From Pestalotiopsis fici W106-1 (taxonomy: Eukaryota > Ascomycota > Sordariomycetes > Amphisphaeriales > Sporocadaceae), in the NCBI RefSeq assembly GCF_000516985.1, contig NW_006917093.1, forward strand, positions 1,364,001 through 1,428,000: a DNA stretch of 64,000 bases, given 5' to 3'. The notes under the pieces were generated by a model that worked only from the letters and a program-made list of their open reading frames with translations, made no database searches and was not told where the DNA came from. Position 1 is the first letter of the stretch. Each line of letters starts with the position of its first letter. The translations under genes and the position numbers were made by a program. Below are positions 18,460-29,174 of this stretch, piece after piece.

Positions 18460-21400
18460 TCACAGCCTGGCTGCCACCACCTCCTTCTTGAAGATGCGAA
18501 TGCCCCAGATATCATAAAAGCAGATGCCCTCTATAAGGTCGAGTTTCAGGTAGGCGTATCCACCATTGAGGTCGTCTTCAAGCTCGCTTTCACTCGAGCT
18601 ATCGTTCCATCCTTCCGTGGACAAGATTGGAAACGAATTCGTCCACGAGTCCGATGAGTCAGCAATGACCTCTTTCTGTTTCCCCTTGGACTTCTTTTTG
18701 AGTTTCCTCGGACTATCAGTCCTTCGAACGATGCGATCGGCCCTGTTGTCATCGCCCATAGCTATCCATTCCAGCTGCATTTCTGGATAGTGCGAGACCG
18801 TGTCGACAATAAAACGTCTCGTCTCGCGCATGACGGAGAGGCATGTATCATCGACCCGGAACGACAGAACATGTAGAGCTCGAAGATTGACAAGGCCTGC
18901 AAGATATTGCAGAAATGCGTGAATGGCACGTATTCCTGTGGCTACGGCCAGTTCTTCGAGCTGCCTTCCTCGTTTACCAATCAGCTGCATTGTTTTTTCG
19001 TCCATATCCCAGGAACTATCCCCTTCCATTTGGTTCTTTATCATCAAACGCTTGATGCTTGACATGTGCTTCTTCAATATTGCCCGTCGAATTTGTTCCA
19101 GAGTGATTTCCGTTCTTGGTGCAAAACTTTCCGGCTTGTATTTGAGGCCTCGTTCGAGAAGGAACAGCTCCTGGACAGTTTCTAGCTGTGAGGTAAAGTG
19201 CAGGAAAGCGGGCGAAACATTATCGGTGAATATTTTGCAAAGCGGAAGGCTCTGTACTCTATTCTCCTTGGCCATCAGAGTCCATATGGGCGCCTGGTTT
19301 CCAACATTGAGAAGAGTGATCCTGGTCAGTGATCGAAGATCTATGGCTCTACCAAGAACAGATGCCTTGAGAGGCACGAGATGAATGCTTAGAGATTTAA
19401 GGGCAATGCCTCTTGTTTCACGCGTGTATTCGCTGACTTGACGTCGTAATTCCTCATCGTCGTGCTGTAAATGTAGGGTAGATTCGCCAGCGTCTTCTAG
19501 CTCTGCCTCCATGATGTTGATTTCGTGCTGAATATCCTCGAGACTCTGTTGCTTTTGCTCTGGTGGAGCGAGAGACTGTTCATTTTGTTCTGCATAGTTG
19601 GGATTGATTTGATCAGTGTCTGGAATCTCGGCTCCTTCCTGCTTGAAAAGTTAGACCCTCGCTGATGCTTTAAAATTCAAGAATCAAATCATACCTTTAA
19701 CGCAATTACGCTGGGAGCCGTGGAGTTGCTATGGGAGTGACAAGGTGTTCCATCGCTCGAATTCGTTGCCGAAGGTGTGGGCACAGCCGTGCTAGGGACA
19801 GAAGGCTCATTCCTAGGGGTCGGTTCATCCGGGCTTTCATCCACGGGGTCATCATGCAGACTCTCCTCAGGTTTCGCGATATCGATGTCTTCGGGTACTG
19901 TATCATCACTTTTCTCCCGCAATTGTGTACTCATCTTGACAGGCGCGTTGATGGACCCTCCCATTTCTACATTTTCATCGCCAACTTCAATATCCTCGGA
20001 CGCAACGTTCTGTGACTGGCTGGGCTGTGCTTCCGGAGGCCAGATTTCGGGAGTGGCGAGGTTTTTTTGTGATGGTCTCGTCACGTCCTTTTCGACGTCG
20101 TCTATATATAGCTTGGACGCCGTCGTGATCACCTCCAAAATATCCTTCTGCTTGGATAAGTCTGAGGCAAGGTGCGCAGTGTTTGTCGAAAGCTTCTTGG
20201 ACACTTCCTGGATAGCTGCTAGGAACATTTTCTGGCGACTTCCCATGGAAGCATCTTCAGGGTTCTCTGAGCTGCCCTTGCGCTTGCTTCTGCGGGCCAA
20301 TTGTACCATCCTCGTCGTGTACGATTCAACTTGAAAAATGTGTCCGAGGACTAGCTCTTGGGCCTTCCGCTCTTCATGCGCCCTGAAGGCTTTAGCAGGG
20401 CTGCTTCCATCATCATAGTTGGTGGATGTTATTGGCACTATCTCAAATTCGTCATCTTCGTCGGACTCATTAGGATCGACCTCGACCTTGGGCTTTCTAG
20501 CTTGCAATGCAAGGGCATCGGAAAAAGATATCTTCAGTTTGCGGAGCTGCGATGAAGAGTTTTGAACACAGGTTTGTATTTCCGGAATTATGTCCAGATT
20601 ATCGATATCCAGCACACACAGCGTTTGCAATTTCTTGAAACCAGCCAAGGTGGGTGGTTCTTTTGTGTTGGCCTGCTTTCTAGGACCTTTGGCCTTGAAA
20701 GATGGTTTCAGAGACGGGGTGGGAGGGCTGATATGAGAGCCAAATGCTGATGGCGGCATGACTGGTGGCGGCGCATAGGTAGTATACTGGGGGGGGACGT
20801 TCAAGCCAAACGGGCCTGCTGTGCTGGAGACGGTATTGAAGGTGCTCGGTAGAGGTACGTTGACACCAGTGCTGTACAATGAGCTTGGCATAGCGGTGCT
20901 CGTCCACGAAGCGTCTGCCGAGGAGTCTGTGCCTGACGCAACAGAGAAGTTGGCCGTCCACGGTAGGGGAGGGGGTGCTTCCCAGAGCGAATAGCCACTC
21001 TGCATGCGAATTTGAACGTGCTTCAAGGAAGTAATATTATGCAAAGCCTTGAACACAGGGCGACTGAGTTCGACGCGGATGTTCCACCGGAAGGCCTCTA
21101 GAGCGGTGGCTTTGCGCAGAGTGAGGAGGAGCAGTGTGTTCATGAACTTGCCGCAGCTGACTTTGTACAGATACGGCCTGTAAGCCTGCTCGGCCCTTAC
21201 GCCTGCGCTCAATGTGTCGAGAGATAGATCGCGAAGGTGTTTAGCATAGTTGTAGTCGCTAGTCACAAAGGTATCGAGGCCACTGGCCAGACCATCGATT
21301 GGCGAGTCGAACGTTGGGTCATCCTCATCGGGAAAGACAATGTGAAAGATGCGGTACAACTGCGACGCGGCCAGCTCGTGGAACTGCCGGCACACCAGGG

Positions 21401-21579
21401 CGAGACAGATGAGATCGCATTGCGAACACTGCATGCAAGGTTAGAGCGACGATGCTGGGAGTAGGTGAAGCAGGAAGGGCTGGTGCCGGGCTCACATGGC
21501 TACAGATTTCCTTGAGAACCTCGTGCGGTAAGCCGAGGATGCCATGCTTGAGCGGCGGAGACGGCGTGCTCGGCGCCAT
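18460..21579 (-). CDS. F-box domain protein, function unknown
   Basis: Probable substrate-recognition subunit of an SCF ubiquitin ligase; the target is unknown. Three exons in transcript order: 21579-21496, 21428-19695, 19638-18460 (998 aa). The F-box is split by intron 1: GILGLPHEVLKEICSH ends exon 1 and CSQCDLICLALVCRQFHELA opens exon 2, matching the LPxEVLxxI...L..VCRxF pattern. The middle is low-complexity (Ser/Pro-rich, then acidic) and has no recognised domain. The C-terminal part contains LRR-like segments (SLSIHLVPLKAS, LVNLRALHVLSF), so a leucine-rich binding region is possible but not firm. The exon 2 to exon 3 join (IALK|EGAEIP) uses a GTATGA donor and a CAG acceptor. Confidence 0.82.
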
Positions 21580-23672
21580 GGTGCAAAGGAATTGTGAGTA
21601 ATCCAATGCGCCCGCCACGGTGTCTGGGGATGTCAATGGTGTCTCGGATGAATGACACAGTCCCGTAGAGGACGGGCACATGGGTGTCGAGCGCCGTCGA
21701 GGTTGGAGAACGTGGGGGTGGAATTGAAGTAAGGATGCTGTAACCTGTCCGTATGCTGTCGTTGTTGAAAGACGGTCTAGAGGGTCCTCAGCTATTGCGG
21801 GGCAGATAGCACTTATTACTCCTCGAAGACAGGATGCAAGCCACCAGCGCGTGCAGGGTGAGGTTGGTAAGGTACAACCACGACCAGTGCTACCAGGTTG
21901 GCATTGTCGCCTAGGTAGGGACGGCGGCGGCAAGCAGGGTTTCGGGACGAGGCTAAATTGATGAAGCTAAGACTGGTACTTACCTAGGTTAGGGCAGTGC
22001 AACTCAGATATCTACACTTGGTATTGCCGTTGCTCTGTGACTTTGGCCGACATTGCTTATATCTATCATGTATAAGTGCGCGGACTCTTCTGTGGGAGGT
22101 CCTTTTTTGAGCTCAGACTCGGCCCCTCATCAATGTAGAAATCTGGGGATGGTTCACACGGGTCACATGGATCCATTGCTCCCCAGCCGCCGCGAAAGTA
22201 TTGCATGATGCCACGAAGCTGGATTCAATGGCGACAGGGCCACGGCCGGGGCCACCAACGGCTCTTGCAACAGGATACAAGCCTTAAGAAGGGGCCTAAG
22301 GCGGGCGGGCGGGTGGCCCGGCGGGGCTTTCCACGACGGTCGGCTAGGTACAGGGGTCTCAATGCTGGGGAATGATTTTCGCTTGGTATTTAGTGTAAGT
22401 ATTGGTAGGTACTTCCAAGGTTTGCATCGACAAGATATATTGTAGGTACGAGACTGTGAATGAATATCGTTACATTTTCCTTTGTTATCGCGTACCTCGT
22501 AGACGGGTATTGTTACATAATCTGTGTTACTTGAAGTTTCTCAAGAACCGAGTGACCCGAAAAAGAAGTCGGACAGGCGCTGTTCCATGGATTGCCTACA
22601 TGAGTCTAAAGTAGCTGAAGTGACAAGCATCATAACAAGTCCACATGCTTATTGCCGGAATCGCGATTGCGGATCTCAATCGCCCTGGTCTTTAGTATGA
22701 TATACTGTAGCAATTAACGACACATCGACATTTGATGCGGGTCTCGGGTGATTAAATAACACAATCAAGTAAATTCCTGGCTGTACCTGTACTTCCACCT
22801 CCCGGCATCCCTGAGTACGATCCTCTACACGATCCCGCAGTTAATGCTGCGATTCTTCGTGTCCAATCGGCTTTGTACCGAGTTGCAAGGACGAGAGACG
22901 TCAATGCCTATAGATTCGATGGTAGAATATTTCAGGACATCGATATGGCTTCCGTGACAAGTTATGAGGTAGAGGTCAGAAATTCGATGATAGTCTCACA
23001 GGAGTATTAACCACCACCTGTAGAACTTGCATGAAATCTAATGCCATTAAGCTAAACCCGCAGATATATATCTTAACAGCTAGATACCATGTCATACGGG
23101 GCTCTATTATTCTCCAAGATGTTCGAAAATTTATAAGACTGTCCTTACTCTTGAGTTATTGGACTTTAAATACCTACTACCTAGGTAGTAGTGGACCACA
23201 TTAGCCCCTCCAACAAAAGCCTGGATTCGGACTCCAAGATCTCACTGCGTTTGATAGAGGACCACTATTCCGCTAGTCGGGTAAAGGATCGCCCCACAGG
23301 GCTGTGCCACTTTATTGTAGCTGATGGTGGGGTTTTGTTTCTAAATCGGCCTGTGCCGTCCCCATCATAAAACAGCCCGTTGCCTGCCTACTGCCTACCG
23401 CGTACGTTACTTATTGCGCACCTCGAGACGAGAGCCCCAATCTCGGAAATCTCCCTATGTTCTACCGCATCTCACTTCTTTCCATGTCGTGTCAGCGACT
23501 TTTCATATTTGTCTCTCGTTTTTGTTAGTAGAAATCCCTGTTTTTCGAAGTTCAATCGACTGCAGTTTCGCCCTTCTCTGAATTGCCCCGCTGGCCAGTA
23601 ATAATATAAAATCACTCCATCGTCAATCTTCATCCTGGGGGCTGAGACAGCGTCGCGCGCGAACAAACGAAC
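21580..23672. other. Divergent intergenic region, F-box / transglutaminase-like gene
   Basis: About 2.1 kb. It contains ACCTAGGT palindromes at 21982-21989 and 23179-23186 and a GCCTAGGT at 21909-21916. A coding-like fragment without a start codon lies at 22758-23010. Near 22290-22325 there is a GGGC-rich tract. It presumably carries both promoters. Confidence 0.45.
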
Positions 23673-25655
23673 ATGTCCGAAGTCGAAGAGCCCAAATTCA
23701 ACTCCTTGGCTGAGCGTATAGCCGCCCTCAACCAACAGAAGAACTTCTCTAGTGAAGGAGATGGGCCAAAGAAACGACCTCCGCCTCCACCGCCACCCGG
23801 TCGACCCAAGTCCGAGGCAAACACAAATGGGAATGGAATTGTCACGGTGGCTCAGAGTCCTTCCGTGCCCTCTCGACCACAAGAGAGTGACTCTGTCTCT
23901 GTGCCTGCGCTCCCTCGCCGTACAACTGCGACACCTGTGCTCGAGACTCCAGACGTTCCTCCCAGTCGACGCGCTCCACCAACTTTGCCATCTCGAACGA
24001 ACACGAACGTCTCCCAAGCCTCGCCAGTGCTGCCTCCAAGGAGACCATCGACACAGACCTTGCAAACACGCCGAGGCTCCAACGCGTCTGACATGTCGCA
24101 CATATCTGCTATATCCAATTTGTCGTTGCAGCGTGTATCCTCCTATAATAGTACCACTTCCACAGAGACCCAACCAGCACGCAAACTACCGCCAGCCCTA
24201 GATCAAGCAAACTTGCCACCGTTGCCACCCACGAAACGTGAAAGAGAAGCTCAGGCTCTCGATTCACCAAAGCTGCCAGCGCGGGCCATCAAGTCACCTC
24301 CTGTTCCTTCTCCTGCGAATGGCAATGCAACACGTCCGAGTTTGCCTCCAAGACTACCATCTAGACCGGTGAAGTCTCCGCCAATTCCTCAAGTGCAAAA
24401 TGAAGATGAGCCTCGTGTTGTACCTCGACGGTTACCACCTCCACCCACGGGAGGATTCAGTGGTCCCCAATCTTTCGAGCCCAGGGGCCCTCCGCCTCCC
24501 AAGAGGCCCGATGCACCACCTCCAGTTCCAGTGACCTCAAGGCCATCAATGGCTCAGATAGACTCAGTTGCGGTTCGTGCGTCTGCCAACAGCGCGATTA
24601 CGTGTCTTGTTTGCCGTGACTTTTCTAGGCCAGATACCATTGCGGCTCAATATCCAGCCCATTCCCTGCCTCGCAACGATCCTGTAGGATTTCTAGCAAA
24701 TGTGCTCTGCGGTTCGTTTCCATCGCATACAGACAAAGCCCGCGCAATCTTTACCTGGTGTCATCATAACATTGCGTACAACACCGAAGAGTTCTTTGCA
24801 GGGTGCATTCAGCGACGCGGCGTCGAAGAAACCATATTCCACGGCAAGGCTGTCTGTCAAGGATATGCCGAGGTATACATGGCGATTGCCCAGCGCGCTG
24901 GTTTGGAATGTATCATGGTTACTGGCCACGGCAAAGGGTATGGTTACAGTCCGTTAAAAAAAGGCCAGCCGCCACCAAGGAGAGATCCAACAGGCCATGC
25001 TTGGAACGCCGTCCGCATTGACAATGGAGAGTGGAAACTCATCGATGCTTGCTGGGGTGCTGGAGCCCTGATGAACAACGTATATACCCAAGGTTTCAAT
25101 GCATCCATGTTCTACCTGAGTAACGATCTCTTCGGATTGAAGCACTTTCCATCAGACGGGCGCCATTTCTTTAGGAATGACGGCCGCGTCCCAACGTGGG
25201 AAGAATACATGATTGGTCCAGTGGATGGTGAAAAGGCTCAGGTCTTTGGTATCATCGGTCGCGAGGGTATCTCCGAGTTCACGTTTGCACCCGCCCTGAA
25301 ACACATTTCTGTGAACAGCAATGAGGTGATTCGGTTCCAGTTCTCAAAGGTTTGCGAGCATTGGGTTGGCGAGAAGAATGGCGCCGGCAAGAACTACCTG
25401 TTGGTACTGACTATCCACAATCAAGACGGCCGCAAGGATGAGAATGTACCCCTCGAAAATGATGGTTCTTGGTGGTGGCTCGACGTCAAGGCGCGGGATC
25501 TGGGAGCCCCCGGACAAAAGCTGGTACTCAGCGGCATCAAGACCTGGGGAGACAACCAGGATGCCAGGGGCCTTACCAAACAAGAGTTTTACCAGAAGGT
25601 TGGCCGAGTTGGCTACTCGACTGATCACTACGTGGCATGGGAGCTAGTTCCATAG
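23673..25655 (+). CDS. Transglutaminase-like (Cyk3/kyphoscoliosis-type) protein
   Basis: Single exon, 660 aa. The N-terminal half (about residues 1-310) is proline-rich and disordered with many PPPPP and PxxP runs, suited to binding SH3 domains. The C-terminal half holds a transglutaminase/protease-like core: Cys in GKAVCQGYAEVY, His in GHAWNAVRI and Asp in KLIDACWGAG form the expected Cys-His-Asp triad in order. The family includes the yeast cytokinesis protein Cyk3, but the N-terminal SH3 domain of Cyk3 is not seen here, so a cytokinesis role is only inference. The triad is intact, yet many relatives are thought to act as scaffolds. ATG in context AACATGTCC. The next gene starts about 300 bases downstream on the same strand. 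Confidence 0.85.
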   Translation: MSEVEEPKFNSLAERIAALNQQKNFSSEGDGPKKRPPPPPPPGRPKSEANTNGNGIVTVAQSPSVPSRPQESDSVSVPALPRRTTATPVLETPDVPPSRRAPPTLPSRTNTNVSQASPVLPPRRPSTQTLQTRRGSNASDMSHISAISNLSLQRVSSYNSTTSTETQPARKLPPALDQANLPPLPPTKREREAQALDSPKLPARAIKSPPVPSPANGNATRPSLPPRLPSRPVKSPPIPQVQNEDEPRVVPRRLPPPPTGGFSGPQSFEPRGPPPPKRPDAPPPVPVTSRPSMAQIDSVAVRASANSAITCLVCRDFSRPDTIAAQYPAHSLPRNDPVGFLANVLCGSFPSHTDKARAIFTWCHHNIAYNTEEFFAGCIQRRGVEETIFHGKAVCQGYAEVYMAIAQRAGLECIMVTGHGKGYGYSPLKKGQPPPRRDPTGHAWNAVRIDNGEWKLIDACWGAGALMNNVYTQGFNASMFYLSNDLFGLKHFPSDGRHFFRNDGRVPTWEEYMIGPVDGEKAQVFGIIGREGISEFTFAPALKHISVNSNEVIRFQFSKVCEHWVGEKNGAGKNYLLVLTIHNQDGRKDENVPLENDGSWWWLDVKARDLGAPGQKLVLSGIKTWGDNQDARGLTKQEFYQKVGRVGYSTDHYVAWELVP

Positions 25656-25958
25656 AGTTTGAGGGCGTCACTCCCAGGAATGCGATGAAAAGAGAGGGGA
25701 AAAAAGGAAATCGCCCTCTCAAACTCCTTCCTTCTTGACCAGGTGTGGCTGACACTCCTAATTTCGCGTGAGTGATTGACACTTGCCAGCTCATTGCATG
25801 GCAGATGGTAAACAAAGCCAAGCTATTCCCTTGTGCGAGGCTTTGTTCTCGTGCCATTAACCAGCTCGAGTCCGAGAACCATCTGTATACTTCTTTAATC
25901 ATTCTAACCTTTCCGCCAGAAACGACTTTTGTTGGAATTATCAATAATTGCTTCACAT
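25656..25958. other. Short intergenic region
   Basis: About 300 bases between two same-strand genes. No additional feature is supported; it should contain the 3' end of the first gene and the promoter of the second. Confidence 0.4.
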
Positions 25959-27386
25959 ATGTCAGCAAACGCCATGGATGCCATCCAAGAATCGCGTCAT
26001 GACGCCAACACGGCTACTGAGACATTGAGCCCTGCGGATGCGGCCTCTCCAGCGTCCCCGATTCAACAGATACAACCATTACTTCCAGCAGATAATGAAG
26101 ACCTCTACGATACAGGAGATGAGTACTATAAAGATCCCGAATTTTGGTACCCGAGAATAGATCGGCTTTGCAAAAATACATGGCCCGAGGCCACATGTGA
26201 AATCAGCTTCCTGAAGAAGGGCAAGGACCACACAATCTTTGCACTGTGTGTCGAGCATCATGATGTTTCCTTGGCTAAAGATTATATTCTCTCCCTACCA
26301 GAGGACGACAGTACCGTTGAAAGTGAGGCAAAAGTCCTGCAATACCTAGCAGGTCGCATCGAGCGATTCCGAAACATTTTCACGGTTCTGAAAGTGCCAG
26401 AAGTAGTACAGTGGGATTCCACCAAGGATAACGAGCTCAAATACCCATATATCATGAACAAGCGTCTACCCGGGACGAAGCTTGGCAACTTATGGGACAC
26501 TTGGGCGTTTCCTCAGAAATATGCCATTGCAGCCCAGGTTGGAGGTATATATCGAGATCTCATGTACATAACGAACGATGACCCCGGGATCCGATCCTCC
26601 CTTGTTGGTGACGGCACTGCGCACACCGGCGGTACTGCTTCTCGTCAGCATCAGGAGAAATTCTCCGTGTTTAACAAACACTCCGCCAACAGTCCAAACA
26701 AGCTGTACAACACCGTCGATCTCTCGGGCTCTGGCCTGTCTGTGGGCAGCTTTATTCGATCATCAATGAGAACAACTCTTGAGTCAATGAAGAGATACGC
26801 TGAGACCGTGTCTAGTTCCAACGGGGATCCATGTACACTGTACGACGTTCTGGATGAGATTGAGCAACGTCGACCATTTGGCGTCTTCAGCGAGTCCCCT
26901 GAAAATTCTTGCCTCTTTCATGCCAATTTTTCTCCGGACAATATCTTAGTCGACTTTGCACCAACAGGAAGGCCAAGAGTTTCGGGAGTCCTTGGTTGGG
27001 AAGAGCCACTGTTTGGTCCTCGGCTTATGGTTGCAAAGCCACCGCGCTGGCTATGGCGAAGTCAAGAATCAAAGGCACTGGAACCCGCCTACGGCATACA
27101 AGATGACCTTGAGCCTCTAGAGGCAATGTTCGTAGAGGCGGACAGCCTAGACAATGAGCGTATCAAGGAGACCTTTGAACGTTTTGCAGGGGAGGAATGG
27201 GTCGACATGGCCTACGACGAGGACTGTGTGCTCGTTAGGCGGGGACTGATGCTGTGCATGGAGGAAAAGCATTGGGGCGCAAAGCACTTTGATCAGTGCG
27301 GGGACATCATTAGGGCTTGGAAAGAAATCTGTGGTGATGAGTGGAAATCTGAATTGAATCACGGTGCATCCTGTCAGACACAATGA
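25959..27386 (+). CDS. APH-fold (aminoglycoside phosphotransferase-like) protein, probable pseudokinase
   Basis: 475 aa, one exon, starting at ATG 25959 (MSANAMDAIQES); a second ATG at 25974 is equally possible. Fungal genomes carry many APH-family proteins of unknown substrate. Visible family landmarks are CEISFLKKGKDHTIFAL (nucleotide loop region), ESEAKVLQYLAG (conserved Glu helix), KYPYIMNKRLPGTKL (hinge), HANFSPDNILVD (catalytic loop position) and VSGVLGWEEP (metal-binding position). The normal motifs are HxDxxxxN and a D in the I-D-W-E type motif. Here the catalytic Asp is Asn and the metal-binding Asp is Gly. The usual basic residue of the RIP-like strand is also changed (DYILSLPE). 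The fold is likely kept but catalysis is probably lost. A final segment (DEDCVLVRRGLMLCMEEKHWG) is typical of fungal relatives. Confidence 0.82.
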   Translation: MSANAMDAIQESRHDANTATETLSPADAASPASPIQQIQPLLPADNEDLYDTGDEYYKDPEFWYPRIDRLCKNTWPEATCEISFLKKGKDHTIFALCVEHHDVSLAKDYILSLPEDDSTVESEAKVLQYLAGRIERFRNIFTVLKVPEVVQWDSTKDNELKYPYIMNKRLPGTKLGNLWDTWAFPQKYAIAAQVGGIYRDLMYITNDDPGIRSSLVGDGTAHTGGTASRQHQEKFSVFNKHSANSPNKLYNTVDLSGSGLSVGSFIRSSMRTTLESMKRYAETVSSSNGDPCTLYDVLDEIEQRRPFGVFSESPENSCLFHANFSPDNILVDFAPTGRPRVSGVLGWEEPLFGPRLMVAKPPRWLWRSQESKALEPAYGIQDDLEPLEAMFVEADSLDNERIKETFERFAGEEWVDMAYDEDCVLVRRGLMLCMEEKHWGAKHFDQCGDIIRAWKEICGDEWKSELNHGASCQTQ

Positions 27387-27724
27387 AACAAGTGGACAGT
27401 CAAGCTTGGGTTTCTTCTTCTTCTTTTTGGCACTGCTCATTCTGAGGGACCTTGGAATCCATGGTGCGCCGCATACAGACTGTATAGTTATACCGATTAC
27501 AAGGGAGGGTATCTCTCCCAGTAGCATACAAAATACAGCTCAGGGAACTGTTTTACTGTTAAATATGGTAATCGATACAAGTTTTTACCTTGACAAGGCT
27601 ATACAATGGTTCTAGGCAGCCTAAACAGGCAAAATTTACATGGGTAAAATGAACAGAATTCAGAGTCAAGTCCATATTCTATATGTCGTGATCTTTGCTC
27701 AATGGAATTCTTACTTGCTATTGT
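27387..27724. other. Convergent 3' region
   Basis: Between the stop codons of the APH-fold gene and the reverse-strand gene at 27725. Only UTR-like sequence with a CTTCTTCTT tract near 27413; no gene. Confidence 0.4.
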
Positions 27725-28579
27725 CTACAAATTGATTTTTCGTTTTGCAACACGTAGATCCTCATAGACGATTTCATGCCTTGCAAGTAGGTCGGAATAC
27801 TCCTTGAACATGTCCTTGAACTGTTGTACACTCAACTTACCGGGGGCCTTGCCCTTTTGCATGGCTTGTCTCATTGTCTGTTTGACCGAGTCCAAGCTGC
27901 TGGCTTGTTTCGATTTATCAACCTCGTCGGTATCTTTTTTACCGTCTTTAGAACGGCTCAGACTGGATATTGATAGCCGGCTGATGAATCCCGACGACCA
28001 TTTGGTCTGTTCGGCCGCCACCGCTGTATCAGTCTCAACGACGCCCGGCGTGAGACTGTTGAAATCTGCGACATTGGCCATGGCAGAGTCTTGAATGTCC
28101 TCTTGCATAGTCTCGCGCCCAAAGTCGTGCCAAAAGTCTTGAAAGCTGGCCATATCCCTCCACATGCGCCTTCCGGGCAGGAGAGGATGGCTGCTGCTGT
28201 GTTCGGCGCAAAAGACAGTCATGTTGGTCCGGGTCAGCGGGTTGCGCGGGTCGCCGGCCTTGGGCTTGGTCTGGTTCTCTAGGGCAAGTCTCTCGAGTAA
28301 GCCGAGGGGTTTAGTGGCGCGGCAAAAGTTGTGGTAGCAGGTTGCCGAGTGTTGTGTGTGGTGGCATCTGGACCGGTTGAGAGGGTGGATGGCGTCTTTG
28401 GTGCAGTCTCTTGATGCACAGATTACACGCATGTATCGGCAGGCCTCTCCTGCCTTGCCATCAGTATTGGGTATCATTGTAGGTATCAGTACAATAGGTT
28501 CTAGGCTATGAGATGGCTCTTGGAACTTTGTCGGTGGCTGTTTGTGTCGTGTGATTCGGTCTTCATACCATCTCAACAT
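27725..28579 (-). CDS. Uncharacterised protein with Cys/His-rich N-terminus
   Basis: Intron-free ORF of 284 aa. The first half has closely spaced Cys and His residues (CRYMRVICASRDC, RCHHTQHSATCYHNFCRAT), which could bind zinc, although the spacing does not match a family I know. The middle has WRDMASFQDFWHDFG. The C-terminal third is basic and charged, with SISSLSRSKDGKKDTDEVDK and a helix DMFKEYSDLLARHEIVYEDL. No signal peptide. Convergent with the APH-fold gene. The length and amino-acid composition look coding, but expression is unproven. Confidence 0.6.
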   Translation of the reverse strand: MLRWYEDRITRHKQPPTKFQEPSHSLEPIVLIPTMIPNTDGKAGEACRYMRVICASRDCTKDAIHPLNRSRCHHTQHSATCYHNFCRATKPLGLLERLALENQTKPKAGDPRNPLTRTNMTVFCAEHSSSHPLLPGRRMWRDMASFQDFWHDFGRETMQEDIQDSAMANVADFNSLTPGVVETDTAVAAEQTKWSSGFISRLSISSLSRSKDGKKDTDEVDKSKQASSLDSVKQTMRQAMQKGKAPGKLSVQQFKDMFKEYSDLLARHEIVYEDLRVAKRKINL

Positions 28580-29174
28580 ATCGCATGATATTACTAGGAT
28601 TTATATACCTCAAATTATACCATTGTTCTGTCAAGTGCATTGTTAGGTACAATGCTCTTCTTTGTCTGGTAGCTTTAGCAGACAATGGCCAAGAATGCGC
28701 ATGCTATTATTAGTATCAGTAGGAATTTCTAAACTCGCACCCAGGGCATTCTCTTAGCTGGACTGCTTCAAAAACTCCCTGTAAGTTTTCAGTCACATCT
28801 TACAAGCAAATGTAGCAGAAAATACTTCTTTCTCCCTTTTCAATGTTGCTTATTTCATGTTTACGAGATGTCAGTGTTCCCAAGGAGTGTATAGATCTTG
28901 AATGAACGAATGAGTAAAAATTGCCGATATCCGCTTCCAAAGTCGTTTCCCGTAATATAGCTATTGAGTGCAAAAGTCTTGCTTGAGTCGTTTCTCTTCA
29001 TGTCATCGTTGCTGCCAATCTCTGTACATCCATTATGTCCTCCAAAATGCTTCTTCATGAAATAGCCGCAAAGTGTGTCTAGCTTGTATCGTCCATGTTG
29101 ACATGAATCATCAGTCGTCGCTTGAAAATATCCCTCCCGTCCATAACCATGTCCCACATTTGTCAAATCAGGTA
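28580..29174. other. Intergenic, nothing recognised
   Basis: AT-rich flank between two reverse-strand genes: promoter of the Cys-rich gene and 3' flank of the chitinase. One short reverse ORF (28861-29166) shows no features. Confidence 0.4.
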
